Shown: one piece after another, positions 1 to 4,952 of the stretch
How the letters are laid out: each line of letters opens with the position of its first letter
How positions within the stretch are numbered: the stretch's first letter is position 1
Source: an uncultured Collinsella sp.
GTDB lineage: Bacteria; Actinomycetota; Coriobacteriia; Coriobacteriales; Coriobacteriaceae
NCBI GenBank assembly: GCA_902474645.1
Contig: CABRWN010000130.1
Location: 1 to 6,040, forward strand
Length of the DNA stretch: 6,040 nt
Reading direction: 5' to 3'
Notes under the pieces: model-generated
Told to the model about the DNA's origin: nothing
The model's database searches: none
Seen by the model: the letters and a program-made list of their open reading frames with translations, nothing else
Program-made: the position numbers and the translations under genes

Positions 1-130
1 CGTAGCCCTCGTCGGCGACCTTGTCGGCGAGCGCGGTCATCTTCTTGCCGGTCTCGTAGAGCGCCTTGCCGTCCTCGAGATAGCCCTCCTGGTCGAAATG
101 CATGATCTCGATCTTCTCGGTTTCCTTCAT
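1..130 (-). CDS. N-terminal fragment of a probable SIS-domain sugar-phosphate enzyme (cut by window edge)
   Basis: The ATG at 130-128 opens a frame that runs off the left edge after 43 codons, reading MKETEKIEIMHFDQEGY followed by a Leu/Asp/Lys-rich helix and ending ...ALADKVADEGY. A perfect AAGGAG (137-142) lies 6 bases upstream, which fixes the start. The acidic, helical N-terminus ending just before an expected beta strand resembles the lead-in helix of FrlB-like single-unit SIS proteins, which act as fructosamine-6-phosphate deglycases or ketose/aldose isomerases; the SIS core itself lies outside the window. The gap to the upstream SIS gene is only 60 bases on the same strand, so the two are probably co-transcribed and might form a pair of related or complementary enzymes. 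The gene and its start are secure. The family is inferred from resemblance and context, and the substrate is unknown. Confidence 0.6.
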   Translation of the reverse strand, partial: MKETEKIEIMHFDQEGYLEDGKALYETGKKMTALADKVADEGY

Positions 131-166
131 TTGTCTCTCCTTTCTGGGGTTGTTTCCACATCCCCC

Positions 167-180
167 ATGCCAACGGGCAT
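167..180 (-). other. small intergenic hairpin between the two SIS-type genes
   Basis: The bases ATGCC-AACG-GGCAT form a 5-bp stem with a 4-base loop in the 60-base spacer after the SIS gene stop. No U-run follows on the minus strand, so it is not a convincing terminator. At most it could pause RNA polymerase or protect a transcript end between two operon genes. It may be chance. Confidence 0.25.
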
Positions 181-190
181 CAAAACCCGC

Positions 191-1306
191 TTACATTCCG
201 TAACACTCGGCCGCTTTGGCCTTAAGCGCATTGACTGACTCTTCGTAGCCCTCTGCCTTGACCTCCATTTGCTTGGAGACGGCATCAAGATACGGGTGCA
301 CGTCCCATGACTTCAGACGCTCGGCAATCATTGCCGCAATCGTCTGGAAGAACACCAAATTGGGAATTGCGCTGAGCAGCGGAGCCACCTGAGGCACCGC
401 AACCTCGTGAGCCTTACCCCTGGGATGGGCCGTGAGCAGCACCGTTTTTGTCGTAACGTTCGATAGCGCATCGGCGATATTCACAAGACGCTCCGACCCC
501 TGCGGATCGTCGACGATAAACACCAGATAGCCCGGAACGATCTGCATCTCGGGACCGTGAATGAACTCCTCGCCCTCGTGATGCATGGCAGGAATCTTGA
601 TGGTCTCGCTCAGCTTGAGCGCCGCCTCCTCGGCAACGCCGTAGTTGGGGCCGTTGCCGACGACCATGGCGGGCATGTGCTCAGAAAGTTCGAGCATGTG
701 GTCTTGGACATATTCCTCGGCGGTCTTGCACATCACGGCATTGGCCTGGATAGCTTCGCGCAGGTCGTCAAGACGCTGGGCAACGCCTTTGGCGTCAACC
801 GTTCCGCGCGCCTGACCGCCGTAAATACCAAAGAGCACCAGATACTCAACGAGAACCTCGACGCCCAGAGTTACAAAGTCCACCGACTCGACGCCCACAC
901 CGTAGTCAAGAACGATGTCAGTGTGCTCCTTGATGGGCGCCTCGACGTTTGCCGTGAGCGCAACTGCAGCCATATCGTGTGCGCGCATGTAATCGAGCGC
1001 CGCAATCGTATTGGTCGAATAGCCACTCTGCGAAACGGCAATGTTGAGCGCATGCTGCGGATAGGTGTGTTCAAAATCGACGAAGGCCTCGGGCGTCACA
1101 ACGGACACCTGCATTTGCAGGGCATCTTGCAGGTAATCGCGGGCGCAATCGGCGGCATGGCGCGACGAACCCGAAGCAACGATGCGCAGCGCGTCAAAAG
1201 AACCGGACTGGAAAATATCAACGAGCTGCGCTACCAGCTCAGACGAACGCTCGAGGTTCTCCCCCATACGCACATGGGCAAGCTGAACGTAATCGAGCAT
1301 CTTCAT
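191..1306 (-). CDS. two-SIS-domain phosphosugar isomerase/deglycase (GlmS isomerase-like, no glutaminase domain)
   Basis: This 371-residue protein has two tandem SIS folds. The first (about residues 36-160) has SGSSRHAADCA (45-55) and the phosphate-binding VSQSGYSTNT (91-100), matching the S-x-SG-x-S/T pattern of GlmS-type domains. The second (about 210-345) has VVGNGPNYGVAEEAALKLSE (215-234) and the GlmS-like tract HHEGEEFIHGPEMQI (242-256). The N-terminal glutaminase of GlmS and its KSVTVE end are both absent, so this is not glucosamine-6-phosphate synthase. It more likely isomerises, deaminates or deglycates a sugar-6-phosphate in the cytosol, as FrlB and AgaS do. I chose the ATG at 1306 because GAGGTGA (1311-1317) precedes it; a start 39 bases upstream would fall inside a candidate operator. 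The gene follows two GntR/UTRA genes and precedes a probable second SIS gene. The exact substrate cannot be read from sequence. Confidence 0.88.
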   Translation of the reverse strand: MKMLDYVQLAHVRMGENLERSSELVAQLVDIFQSGSFDALRIVASGSSRHAADCARDYLQDALQMQVSVVTPEAFVDFEHTYPQHALNIAVSQSGYSTNTIAALDYMRAHDMAAVALTANVEAPIKEHTDIVLDYGVGVESVDFVTLGVEVLVEYLVLFGIYGGQARGTVDAKGVAQRLDDLREAIQANAVMCKTAEEYVQDHMLELSEHMPAMVVGNGPNYGVAEEAALKLSETIKIPAMHHEGEEFIHGPEMQIVPGYLVFIVDDPQGSERLVNIADALSNVTTKTVLLTAHPRGKAHEVAVPQVAPLLSAIPNLVFFQTIAAMIAERLKSWDVHPYLDAVSKQMEVKAEGYEESVNALKAKAAECYGM

Positions 1307-1310
1307 CGTC

Positions 1311-1317
1311 TCACCTC
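1311..1317 (-). promoter_or_regulatory. ribosome binding site deciding the SIS gene start
   Basis: GAGGTGA on the minus strand stands 4 bases before the ATG at 1306. The next in-frame upstream start (1345) would put this site inside the coding region and would add a 13-residue tail (MVSNTNDLLRGET) that does not look like SIS protein sequence. Confidence 0.75.
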
Positions 1318-1327
1318 GTAACAAATC

Positions 1328-1346
1328 ATTAGTATTTGATACCAAT
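1328..1346. promoter_or_regulatory. candidate operator: 19-bp imperfect palindrome before the SIS gene
   Basis: ATTAGTAT-TTG-ATACCAAT has 8-base arms matching at 7 of 8 positions around a 3-base centre. It lies 21 bases before the SIS gene ATG and covers the -10 of a possible promoter (1329-1356), which is where a repressor would act. One half, TTTGATACC (1335-1343), recurs exactly at 1368-1376, 33 bases (about three helical turns) upstream, suggesting a second, degenerate site. A plausible binder is one of the two GntR repressors encoded just upstream. A palindrome of this quality is expected a couple of times by chance in 6 kb, so its position is the main argument. Confidence 0.42.
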
Positions 1347-1356
1347 CACAGTTAAA
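1329..1356 (-). promoter_or_regulatory. possible proximal promoter of the SIS operon
   Basis: TTTAAC (1351-1356) and TACTAA (1329-1334) are separated by 16 bases on the minus strand. Each hexamer matches the sigma-70 consensus at only three of six positions. It is listed because the 19-bp palindrome falls across its -10 and spacer, and because it would give a short leader containing just the ribosome site. Confidence 0.25.
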
Positions 1357-1431
1357 GGTTACGGCTTTTTGATACCTCTTTGTCGATTAATTTATCCCCA
1401 TCGGCGAACGGTCGATTTTGAGCCCTGTAAG

Positions 1432-1460
1432 GTTGTATATACAGCTGACCCAACGATCAA
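1432..1460 (-). promoter_or_regulatory. possible distal promoter of the SIS operon
   Basis: TTGATC (1455-1460) and TACAAC (1432-1437) lie 17 bases apart on the minus strand, each matching the sigma-70 consensus at four of six positions. Transcription would begin near 1425, about 120 bases before the SIS start. The element lies between the GntR gene stop (1500) and the SIS gene, so the enzymes could be expressed separately from their regulators. Its -10 overlaps the palindrome TGTATATACA. Confidence 0.38.
1434..1443. promoter_or_regulatory. candidate HutC-type GntR operator TGTATATACA
   Basis: This is a perfect 10-bp palindrome containing GTATATAC, which fits the GT-N-TA-N-AC core described for operators of the HutC subfamily of GntR regulators. 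Both GntR proteins encoded just upstream belong to that UTRA-containing subfamily. The site overlaps the -10 of the distal promoter candidate, a natural repression position. A perfect 10-mer palindrome by itself is expected about six times in a window this long. The match to the family consensus and the promoter overlap are what raise it above chance. Confidence 0.42.
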
Positions 1461-1499
1461 AACTGGTTAGTTTCCCAGCCGTTATTCACAAAATACCAG

Positions 1500-2213
1500 C
1501 TAGTACGTATAGGTGTAGCCGCCCGTATCGCCACGATTGAAGGACTTTACATACTCGATAGCCTGACCGCTCGCGTCATAGCTCACGCATTCCAAAAGCA
1601 AAACAAGATCGCCCTGTTCCAGTCCAAGGAGGCCGGCATCTCGTGCGCCCAGCGCTTCGATATCGAGCTTTTCCTGTGCCATGACTGGCTTTCGGCCCAG
1701 CATCTCATAGGTCTCGTACAAACTGAAGACCGACACGTCAATATCTTCGATGGTTGGGAACAGCAGGCAGGGAATCAGCGCCGTCTCAATCGATACGGGG
1801 CTACCGTTTATGCAGTTCAGGCGTCGAACGGAATAGAGCAGGTCGTCCTCGGCGATGCCAAACAGGTCGGCGTAATATGGCCCCGCATAACGCTTGGAAC
1901 GCGCGAGAATACGGACGGACGGCTCGCCGCCCGAAGCACGGACCGATTCACGGAAACCGACCGTGCGTTCAAAAAAAGCAGGTACTTTCTGCGCCACAAA
2001 GGCACCTTTTCCCCGAACACGGCGAATCTGCCCGCGCCGAACCAGCTCATCGACAGCGCTTCGGATGGTCAAGCGTGTCGTACCAAATTCCTCGGCGAGG
2101 TCTTTTTCGGACGGAATCATGGAACCCGTGGGATATATACCGCGCTCGATACGTTCCTCGATGCGGCGTCGAATGCGCATATAAACCGGGGTGGCATCTA
2201 CTGTTTCAGCCAT
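1500..2213 (-). CDS. GntR-family transcriptional repressor, HutC type with UTRA domain (second of a tandem pair)
   Basis: This 237-residue protein is the usual length for the subfamily. Residues 8-74 form the winged helix-turn-helix, with PSEKDLAEEFGTTRLTIRSA (34-53) as the DNA-reading helices and the wing VRGKGAFV (66-73). Residues about 94-231 form the UTRA effector domain, with the conserved SPVSIETA (138-145) and the closing strand AIEYVKSFNRGD (218-229). UTRA domains commonly bind sugar phosphates and release the dimer from its operator. The ATG at 2213 has AGGTGA (2217-2222) 3 bases upstream and lies inside the preceding GntR gene, overlapping it by 16 bases, so translation is probably coupled. 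No strong terminator follows: a 4-bp hairpin near 1462-1479 is too weak to call. The likely target is the SIS operon next door, and possibly its own operon. Family is certain; ligand unknown. Confidence 0.93.
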   Translation of the reverse strand: MAETVDATPVYMRIRRRIEERIERGIYPTGSMIPSEKDLAEEFGTTRLTIRSAVDELVRRGQIRRVRGKGAFVAQKVPAFFERTVGFRESVRASGGEPSVRILARSKRYAGPYYADLFGIAEDDLLYSVRRLNCINGSPVSIETALIPCLLFPTIEDIDVSVFSLYETYEMLGRKPVMAQEKLDIEALGARDAGLLGLEQGDLVLLLECVSYDASGQAIEYVKSFNRGDTGGYTYTY

Positions 2214-2965
2214 TGTTCACCTGCCACGCTCCTCATGCCGTTCTCTTCGCCGTTATCGGCAAAGCGGAACTTTGTGGGCAAAATCACCGATTTGCAATGC
2301 TCCACAAAACGCATGTCCTTATCAAATTCGATCGAGCTCTCATAGAACACCGGCGTTCCCTCTTCTTGCTGGAGCAGCTCGGCCTCTTCGGCGTTCAAAC
2401 GCGAGATGGAGATATGCTCACGTCCATGCTCAACACGCACGCCACCTTCTTTGAGCAAGACATCGTAAAGGCTCTCACACTCAAAATCATGATCGGAAAG
2501 CGCGGGGCACAGGGACAGGTTAACGTGAGCCGTCTCGATTGACGCCGGCTCGCCCTCAATAAGTCGAACGCGCTGCATGCGGAGCAAAGGAGCGCCTACA
2601 GCCACCCCAAGCTTGTCGGCAAGCGTCTTATCCGCCTCGATGGTCTCGGTGGAAACCAGACGAGAAGAGGGATGCAGGCCGGCAGTCCGCACAGCATCGG
2701 AAAAGTTATACGTTTCCTGGAAGATGTTCAGCGGCTTAGAAGGACACAAATACGTACCCGATCCGCGACGGCTCTCGAGCGTTCCACACGAGATGAGCCG
2801 CGTGATACCAGCGCGCAACGCCGTACGCGAAACGCCGATCTCTTCGCACAGCACGCGCTCGGCCGGCAGGCGATCGCCGCCGGCAAGCTGATGGTGCTGG
2901 ATATACCAAAGAATTCCCTCAACAGCACGATCTTTGGGGGGAATTGCATAAGATTCGCCTGCCAT
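2198..2965 (-). CDS. GntR-family transcriptional repressor, HutC type with UTRA domain (first of a tandem pair)
   Basis: This 255-residue regulator has a winged helix-turn-helix at residues 10-75, seen in LPAERVLCEEIGVSRTALRA (33-52) and the wing RRGSGTYL (66-73). A UTRA domain covers about 93-235, with EPASIETAHV (139-148) and the closing strand FVEHCKSVILPTKFRF (220-235). Beyond that is a 20-residue tail with no family match, and the overlap with the next gene lies within it. Apart from conserved family positions the protein differs clearly from the downstream GntR, so the pair is not a recent duplication. GAGGAG (2974-2979) sits 8 bases before the ATG. The gene starts 38 bases after the stop of the small protein gene upstream with no terminator between them, so readthrough from that gene's promoter is likely. 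Family is certain; its effector and whether it works with or against its partner are unknown. Confidence 0.93.
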   Translation of the reverse strand: MAGESYAIPPKDRAVEGILWYIQHHQLAGGDRLPAERVLCEEIGVSRTALRAGITRLISCGTLESRRGSGTYLCPSKPLNIFQETYNFSDAVRTAGLHPSSRLVSTETIEADKTLADKLGVAVGAPLLRMQRVRLIEGEPASIETAHVNLSLCPALSDHDFECESLYDVLLKEGGVRVEHGREHISISRLNAEEAELLQQEEGTPVFYESSIEFDKDMRFVEHCKSVILPTKFRFADNGEENGMRSVAGEQWLKQ

Positions 2966-3003
2966 TGCACAGACTCCTCATTCAGAAACGTATGCCGCCA
3001 AAA

Positions 3004-3492
3004 TTAGGCCAGCCCTCCCATGGCATCAAATTCGGCCTTAATCCTCTCGGCGACATTCCGATACGACTTATATAGACTTGAATCGCGTTTGACTTCGTCG
3101 GTCATAACGGGAATCTCTAATTTGGAAACCTCGTCTTTTCCCGTCTGAACCGCCACAACAACGCCCATACCAAGACACATATTACGTTTGGCAGCGTTCA
3201 TTTTTGCCGCCTTAGCGGGATTTGCCAGAATACGCTGGGCAAATTCCTGTTTAGAGACCGCTTCATCGGCCTCCGGATCGCCCGCCTCGGCTACTTCGCA
3301 CTGCAACACGTCCACATAGTCAAAAATCTTCGGCTCCCCGCCGCGCTGATGCACGGCCCACTTGCGGCGCGTGGCATCCTGATAGATAGCCGGCAAAAAT
3401 GTAAACCGCGGCGGGTCCAAAATCGTATCCGTGATGGTAAACACATCGGGATCAAAGGCATCCTGCGGGTTTTTCTTCTTGAACAGCCCCAT
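3004..3492 (-). CDS. 162-residue cytosolic protein of unknown function (MGLFKKK start)
   Basis: I do not recognise this protein firmly. It begins MGLFKKKNPQ, has no signal peptide or membrane span, and looks like one compact mixed fold. A beta-rich first half contains RRKWAVHQRGGEPKIFDYVD (42-61). A charged helical middle (75-105) includes AKAAKMNAAKRN (93-104). Then come a short hydrophobic strand, LGMGVVVAVQTG (107-118), and a closing helix YKSYRNVAERIKAEFDAMGG (141-160). The strand pattern plus terminal amphipathic helix recalls small PH-like domains such as those of DUF4428/SHOCT-type proteins, but the N-terminal zinc ribbon of DUF4428 is absent, so this is only a suggestion. The ATG at 3492 is preferred to one 33 bases upstream because GGAGG (3498-3502) precedes it by 5 bases. 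Its role next to two GntR genes is unclear. Confidence 0.8.
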   Translation of the reverse strand: MGLFKKKNPQDAFDPDVFTITDTILDPPRFTFLPAIYQDATRRKWAVHQRGGEPKIFDYVDVLQCEVAEAGDPEADEAVSKQEFAQRILANPAKAAKMNAAKRNMCLGMGVVVAVQTGKDEVSKLEIPVMTDEVKRDSSLYKSYRNVAERIKAEFDAMGGLA

Positions 3493-3497
3493 ATCAG

Positions 3498-3502
3498 CCT
3501 CC
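3498..3502 (-). promoter_or_regulatory. ribosome binding site deciding the start of the 162-residue protein
   Basis: GGAGG on the minus strand lies 5 bases before the ATG at 3492. The longer start at 3525 would include this site within the coding sequence and would begin almost at the predicted transcription start, so it is rejected. Confidence 0.72.
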
Positions 3503-3529
3503 CGTACTAGCATTAAACAACTCAAGCCG

Positions 3530-3538
3530 AATATAGCA
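3530..3538 (-). promoter_or_regulatory. extended -10 promoter for the small protein and GntR genes
   Basis: TGCTATATT on the minus strand matches the extended -10 pattern TGnTATAAT at all but one base. No good -35 is visible, which is tolerable for an extended -10. Transcription would start near 3523, giving a leader of about 30 bases. This could be the main promoter for the small protein gene and, by readthrough, the two GntR genes. Confidence 0.45.
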
Positions 3539-3613
3539 CCAATTTCAAGCTCATGCTTTAGTAGATCGGTGCGCGGCGTCTATGGCTCGCCCAGCGGAAG
3601 AGCTTACGGACGA

Positions 3614-3686
3614 GGGCCGGGGTGCCTGCTTTGTTTTGAGAAGTGGGCTTCGCGAACTTCTCAAAACAAGGCAGGCACCCCGGCCC
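3614..3686. repeat. long near-perfect inverted repeat (31-bp arms, 11-base loop) in an intergenic region
   Basis: The arms at 3614-3644 and 3656-3686 pair at 30 of 31 positions. The exception (3630 with 3670) is a G-U wobble if the plus strand is transcribed and an A-C mismatch on the other. The outer arm is GC-rich (GGGCCGGGGTGCCTGC) and the inner arm AT-rich (TTGTTTTGAGAAGT). The 11-base loop includes the self-complementary TTCGCGAA, shared with the arm edge. It lies downstream of the lacI-family gene and upstream of the small-protein promoter, both on the minus strand. No U-run follows on either strand, so it is not an ordinary intrinsic terminator. It is best viewed as a repetitive extragenic palindrome or miniature mobile element; copy number elsewhere cannot be judged here. 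Confidence 0.85.
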
Positions 3687-3698
3687 CGCCGGTAAATA

Positions 3699-3711
3699 GC
3701 GGACACTCCGC
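3699..3711 (-). terminator. weak hairpin terminator candidate after the lacI-family gene
   Basis: On the minus strand GCGGA-GTG-TCCGC forms a 5-bp GC-rich stem with a 3-base loop, followed by TATTT. It starts 29 bases after the stop codon at 3741, a normal distance for a terminator. The stem is short and the U-tract broken, so efficiency would be modest. The long inverted repeat immediately beyond it could add to termination. Confidence 0.35.
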
Positions 3712-3740
3712 ATGCAATCTATGCAAACAAACAAGTACGC

Positions 3741-4769
3741 TTAGCTACATTCGGTAGGATCGAGCACGCTGCCCTTCACGATAAGCGCCGGCTCCAGAAC
3801 GACTTCTTCGGCACGTCTACCGCCCCTACCGGCAAGACGCTTGGACATGCAGCCAAAAGCATGCTCCGCGAGGATACCTGGATCCTGCTCAATCGCGGTC
3901 AGCGCCGGCTCAAAGAGAACGTCGGCGGCCGAGTTGTCGTAACTCACCACCGAGATGTCGCCCGGGATGCTCTTCCCCATCTCGTGCAAGCGCTTGAGCA
4001 GACCGAGGGCGATGTTATCCGAGCTTGCGAACACAGCGGTAGCATCAGTTGCGAGCACCGCCTCCGAGGCCTCGTAGGCACTCGGGATGTAGTACTCGCT
4101 CTCAAACTCTAAACGTGCGTCGATAGGCAAGCCAACCTCGCGCAGTGCGCGCTCATAGCCGGCAAGTCGTTTGCGACCCGTATTGGAGCGGCGTGCGTTA
4201 ACCAGACAGGCAATACGGCGGTGGCCTTGCTCGATCAGATAGCGGGTGGCCATGTAGCCGCCCATCTCGTGGTCGAACATCACCTTGTCGCACTCGAGCC
4301 CCTCAATGGCACGGTCGACCATTACGGCCGGGATGGGCAGGTGGCTGACTTCTTCGCGCAGGGCACGGTCGTCGGAGAACTCGTCGCCCACGACCAGGAA
4401 GACGCCATCAACGCCGCGCGTCACCAGCTGGCGCAGCAGCTCCAGATCGTCATCGGCGCTTCCACCCGAGCTGGTAATGAAGAGCGCATAGCCATCCTCG
4501 CGGCAGCGCTTTTCCAGGCTACCGGCGAGCGAGGCAAAAAAGCGGCTCTCGATGTTAGGGACGATAAGGCCCAGCGTGCGCGACTCGCGCATGACCAAAC
4601 TACGCGCAATCTGGTTAGGAACATAGTGGTTGCGCGCCGCGACCTCCTTGATGAGTTTGCGGTTTTCTTCCGAGATGCGACAGGGCCGATTATTGAGCAC
4701 AAGCGAGACCGACGAGGGGGAAAGCCCCACCTCCTGGGCGATCTGCTTGAGGGTGACTTTGTTGGCCAT
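3741..4769 (-). CDS. LacI/GalR-family transcriptional regulator
   Basis: This complete 342-residue member of the LacI family has the DNA-binding domain at 4-60: helix-turn-helix VTLKQIAQEVGLSPSSVSLV (5-24), then the hinge helix PNQIARSLVM (51-60). A periplasmic-binding-protein-like sugar domain follows from TLGLIVPNI (65-73), with family marks GVDGVFLV (119-126), AVFASSDNIALGLL (245-258), and ISVVSYDNS (272-280) near the ligand cleft. Such proteins bind an operator as dimers and respond to a sugar or sugar phosphate. AAGGAG (4774-4779) is 4 bases before the ATG. No sugar transport or catabolic gene is adjacent: the divergent neighbour is murB, and the downstream neighbour is 248 bases away across a long hairpin. 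Its targets are therefore probably elsewhere, together with its own promoter. The family call is secure; the effector cannot be predicted. Confidence 0.95.
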   Translation of the reverse strand: MANKVTLKQIAQEVGLSPSSVSLVLNNRPCRISEENRKLIKEVAARNHYVPNQIARSLVMRESRTLGLIVPNIESRFFASLAGSLEKRCREDGYALFITSSGGSADDDLELLRQLVTRGVDGVFLVVGDEFSDDRALREEVSHLPIPAVMVDRAIEGLECDKVMFDHEMGGYMATRYLIEQGHRRIACLVNARRSNTGRKRLAGYERALREVGLPIDARLEFESEYYIPSAYEASEAVLATDATAVFASSDNIALGLLKRLHEMGKSIPGDISVVSYDNSAADVLFEPALTAIEQDPGILAEHAFGCMSKRLAGRGGRRAEEVVLEPALIVKGSVLDPTECS

Positions 4770-4785
4770 CTCGCTCCTTCCGGGT

Positions 4786-4795
4786 TTACGCGCAA
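4786..4795. promoter_or_regulatory. possible LacI-type half-palindromic site in the regulator's own leader
   Basis: TTACGCGCAA pairs at four of five positions around a central CG step, a layout common in LacI-family operators. It lies between the -10 and the ribosome site of the lacI-family gene, so self-repression is conceivable. It is short and easily chance. Confidence 0.2.
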
Positions 4796-4804
4796 TCTCT
4801 TGAA

Positions 4805-4810
4805 AGTATA
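4805..4810 (-). promoter_or_regulatory. -10 box of the lacI-family gene promoter
   Basis: TATACT on the minus strand matches the sigma-70 -10 at five of six bases and would start transcription near 4798, about 29 bases before the ATG. The -35 position (about 4828-4833, CACCGA) is poor. This suggests a weak or activator-dependent promoter, and a palindrome overlaps that position. Confidence 0.45.
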
Positions 4811-4831
4811 GCGACTACCCCTCTACCTCGG

Positions 4832-4848
4832 TGATAAACACTTTACCA
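4832..4848. promoter_or_regulatory. 17-bp imperfect palindrome between the lacI-family gene and murB
   Basis: TGATAAA-CAC-TTTACCA has 7-base arms matching at six of seven positions around a 3-base centre. It overlaps the weak -35 of the lacI-family promoter and lies roughly 70-85 bases before the likely murB transcription start. It could be an operator for the LacI-family protein or for a global regulator. Similar imperfect palindromes occur by chance several times in 6 kb. Confidence 0.28.
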
Positions 4849-4903
4849 ATCCGGTAGACGGCTGTTTTATCGCCGCCAGCGCACCAAATCCGTCCGGGTG
4901 GGG

Positions 4904-4909
4904 TATATT
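4904..4909 (+). promoter_or_regulatory. possible -10 box for murB
   Basis: TATATT matches the -10 consensus at five of six bases and would start transcription near 4916, about 37 bases before the ATG at 4953. No recognisable -35 sits upstream at the right spacing. The placement argues against the in-frame TTG at 4908 as the translation start, because that codon falls inside the box. Confidence 0.35.
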
Positions 4910-4952
4910 GCAATCGATTGATGACAACGACCACCAAAAGGCGGATATTCGT

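Noticed and set aside
557..1321. A 254-codon plus-strand open frame opposite the SIS gene
   Set aside because: It is antisense to a protein with clear SIS motifs, has no ribosome site, and its translation shows no recognisable domain. In GC-rich DNA such shadows are routine.
1307..1431. Possible riboswitch in the long SIS leader
   Set aside because: Only short, weak pairings are visible, with no conserved core of a known riboswitch class and no terminator or anti-terminator pair.
1462..1479. Hairpin CTGG...CCAG followed by TTTT on the minus strand after the second GntR gene
   Set aside because: The stem is only 4 bp with an 8-base loop, too weak to call a terminator.
1754..2542. A 262-codon plus-strand frame across both GntR genes
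   Set aside because: It spans the overlap of two well-supported regulators on the other strand and has no family match or ribosome site.
4911..4920. Perfect palindrome CAATCGATTG near the murB transcription start
   Set aside because: About six perfect 10-bp palindromes are expected by chance in this length, and it matches no operator pattern I know.
4908..4952. In-frame TTG as an upstream murB start
   Set aside because: The added 15 residues (MQSIDDNDHQKADIR) are not part of the MurB family, and the codon overlaps a likely -10 box. The ATG at 4953 gives a normal N-terminus.
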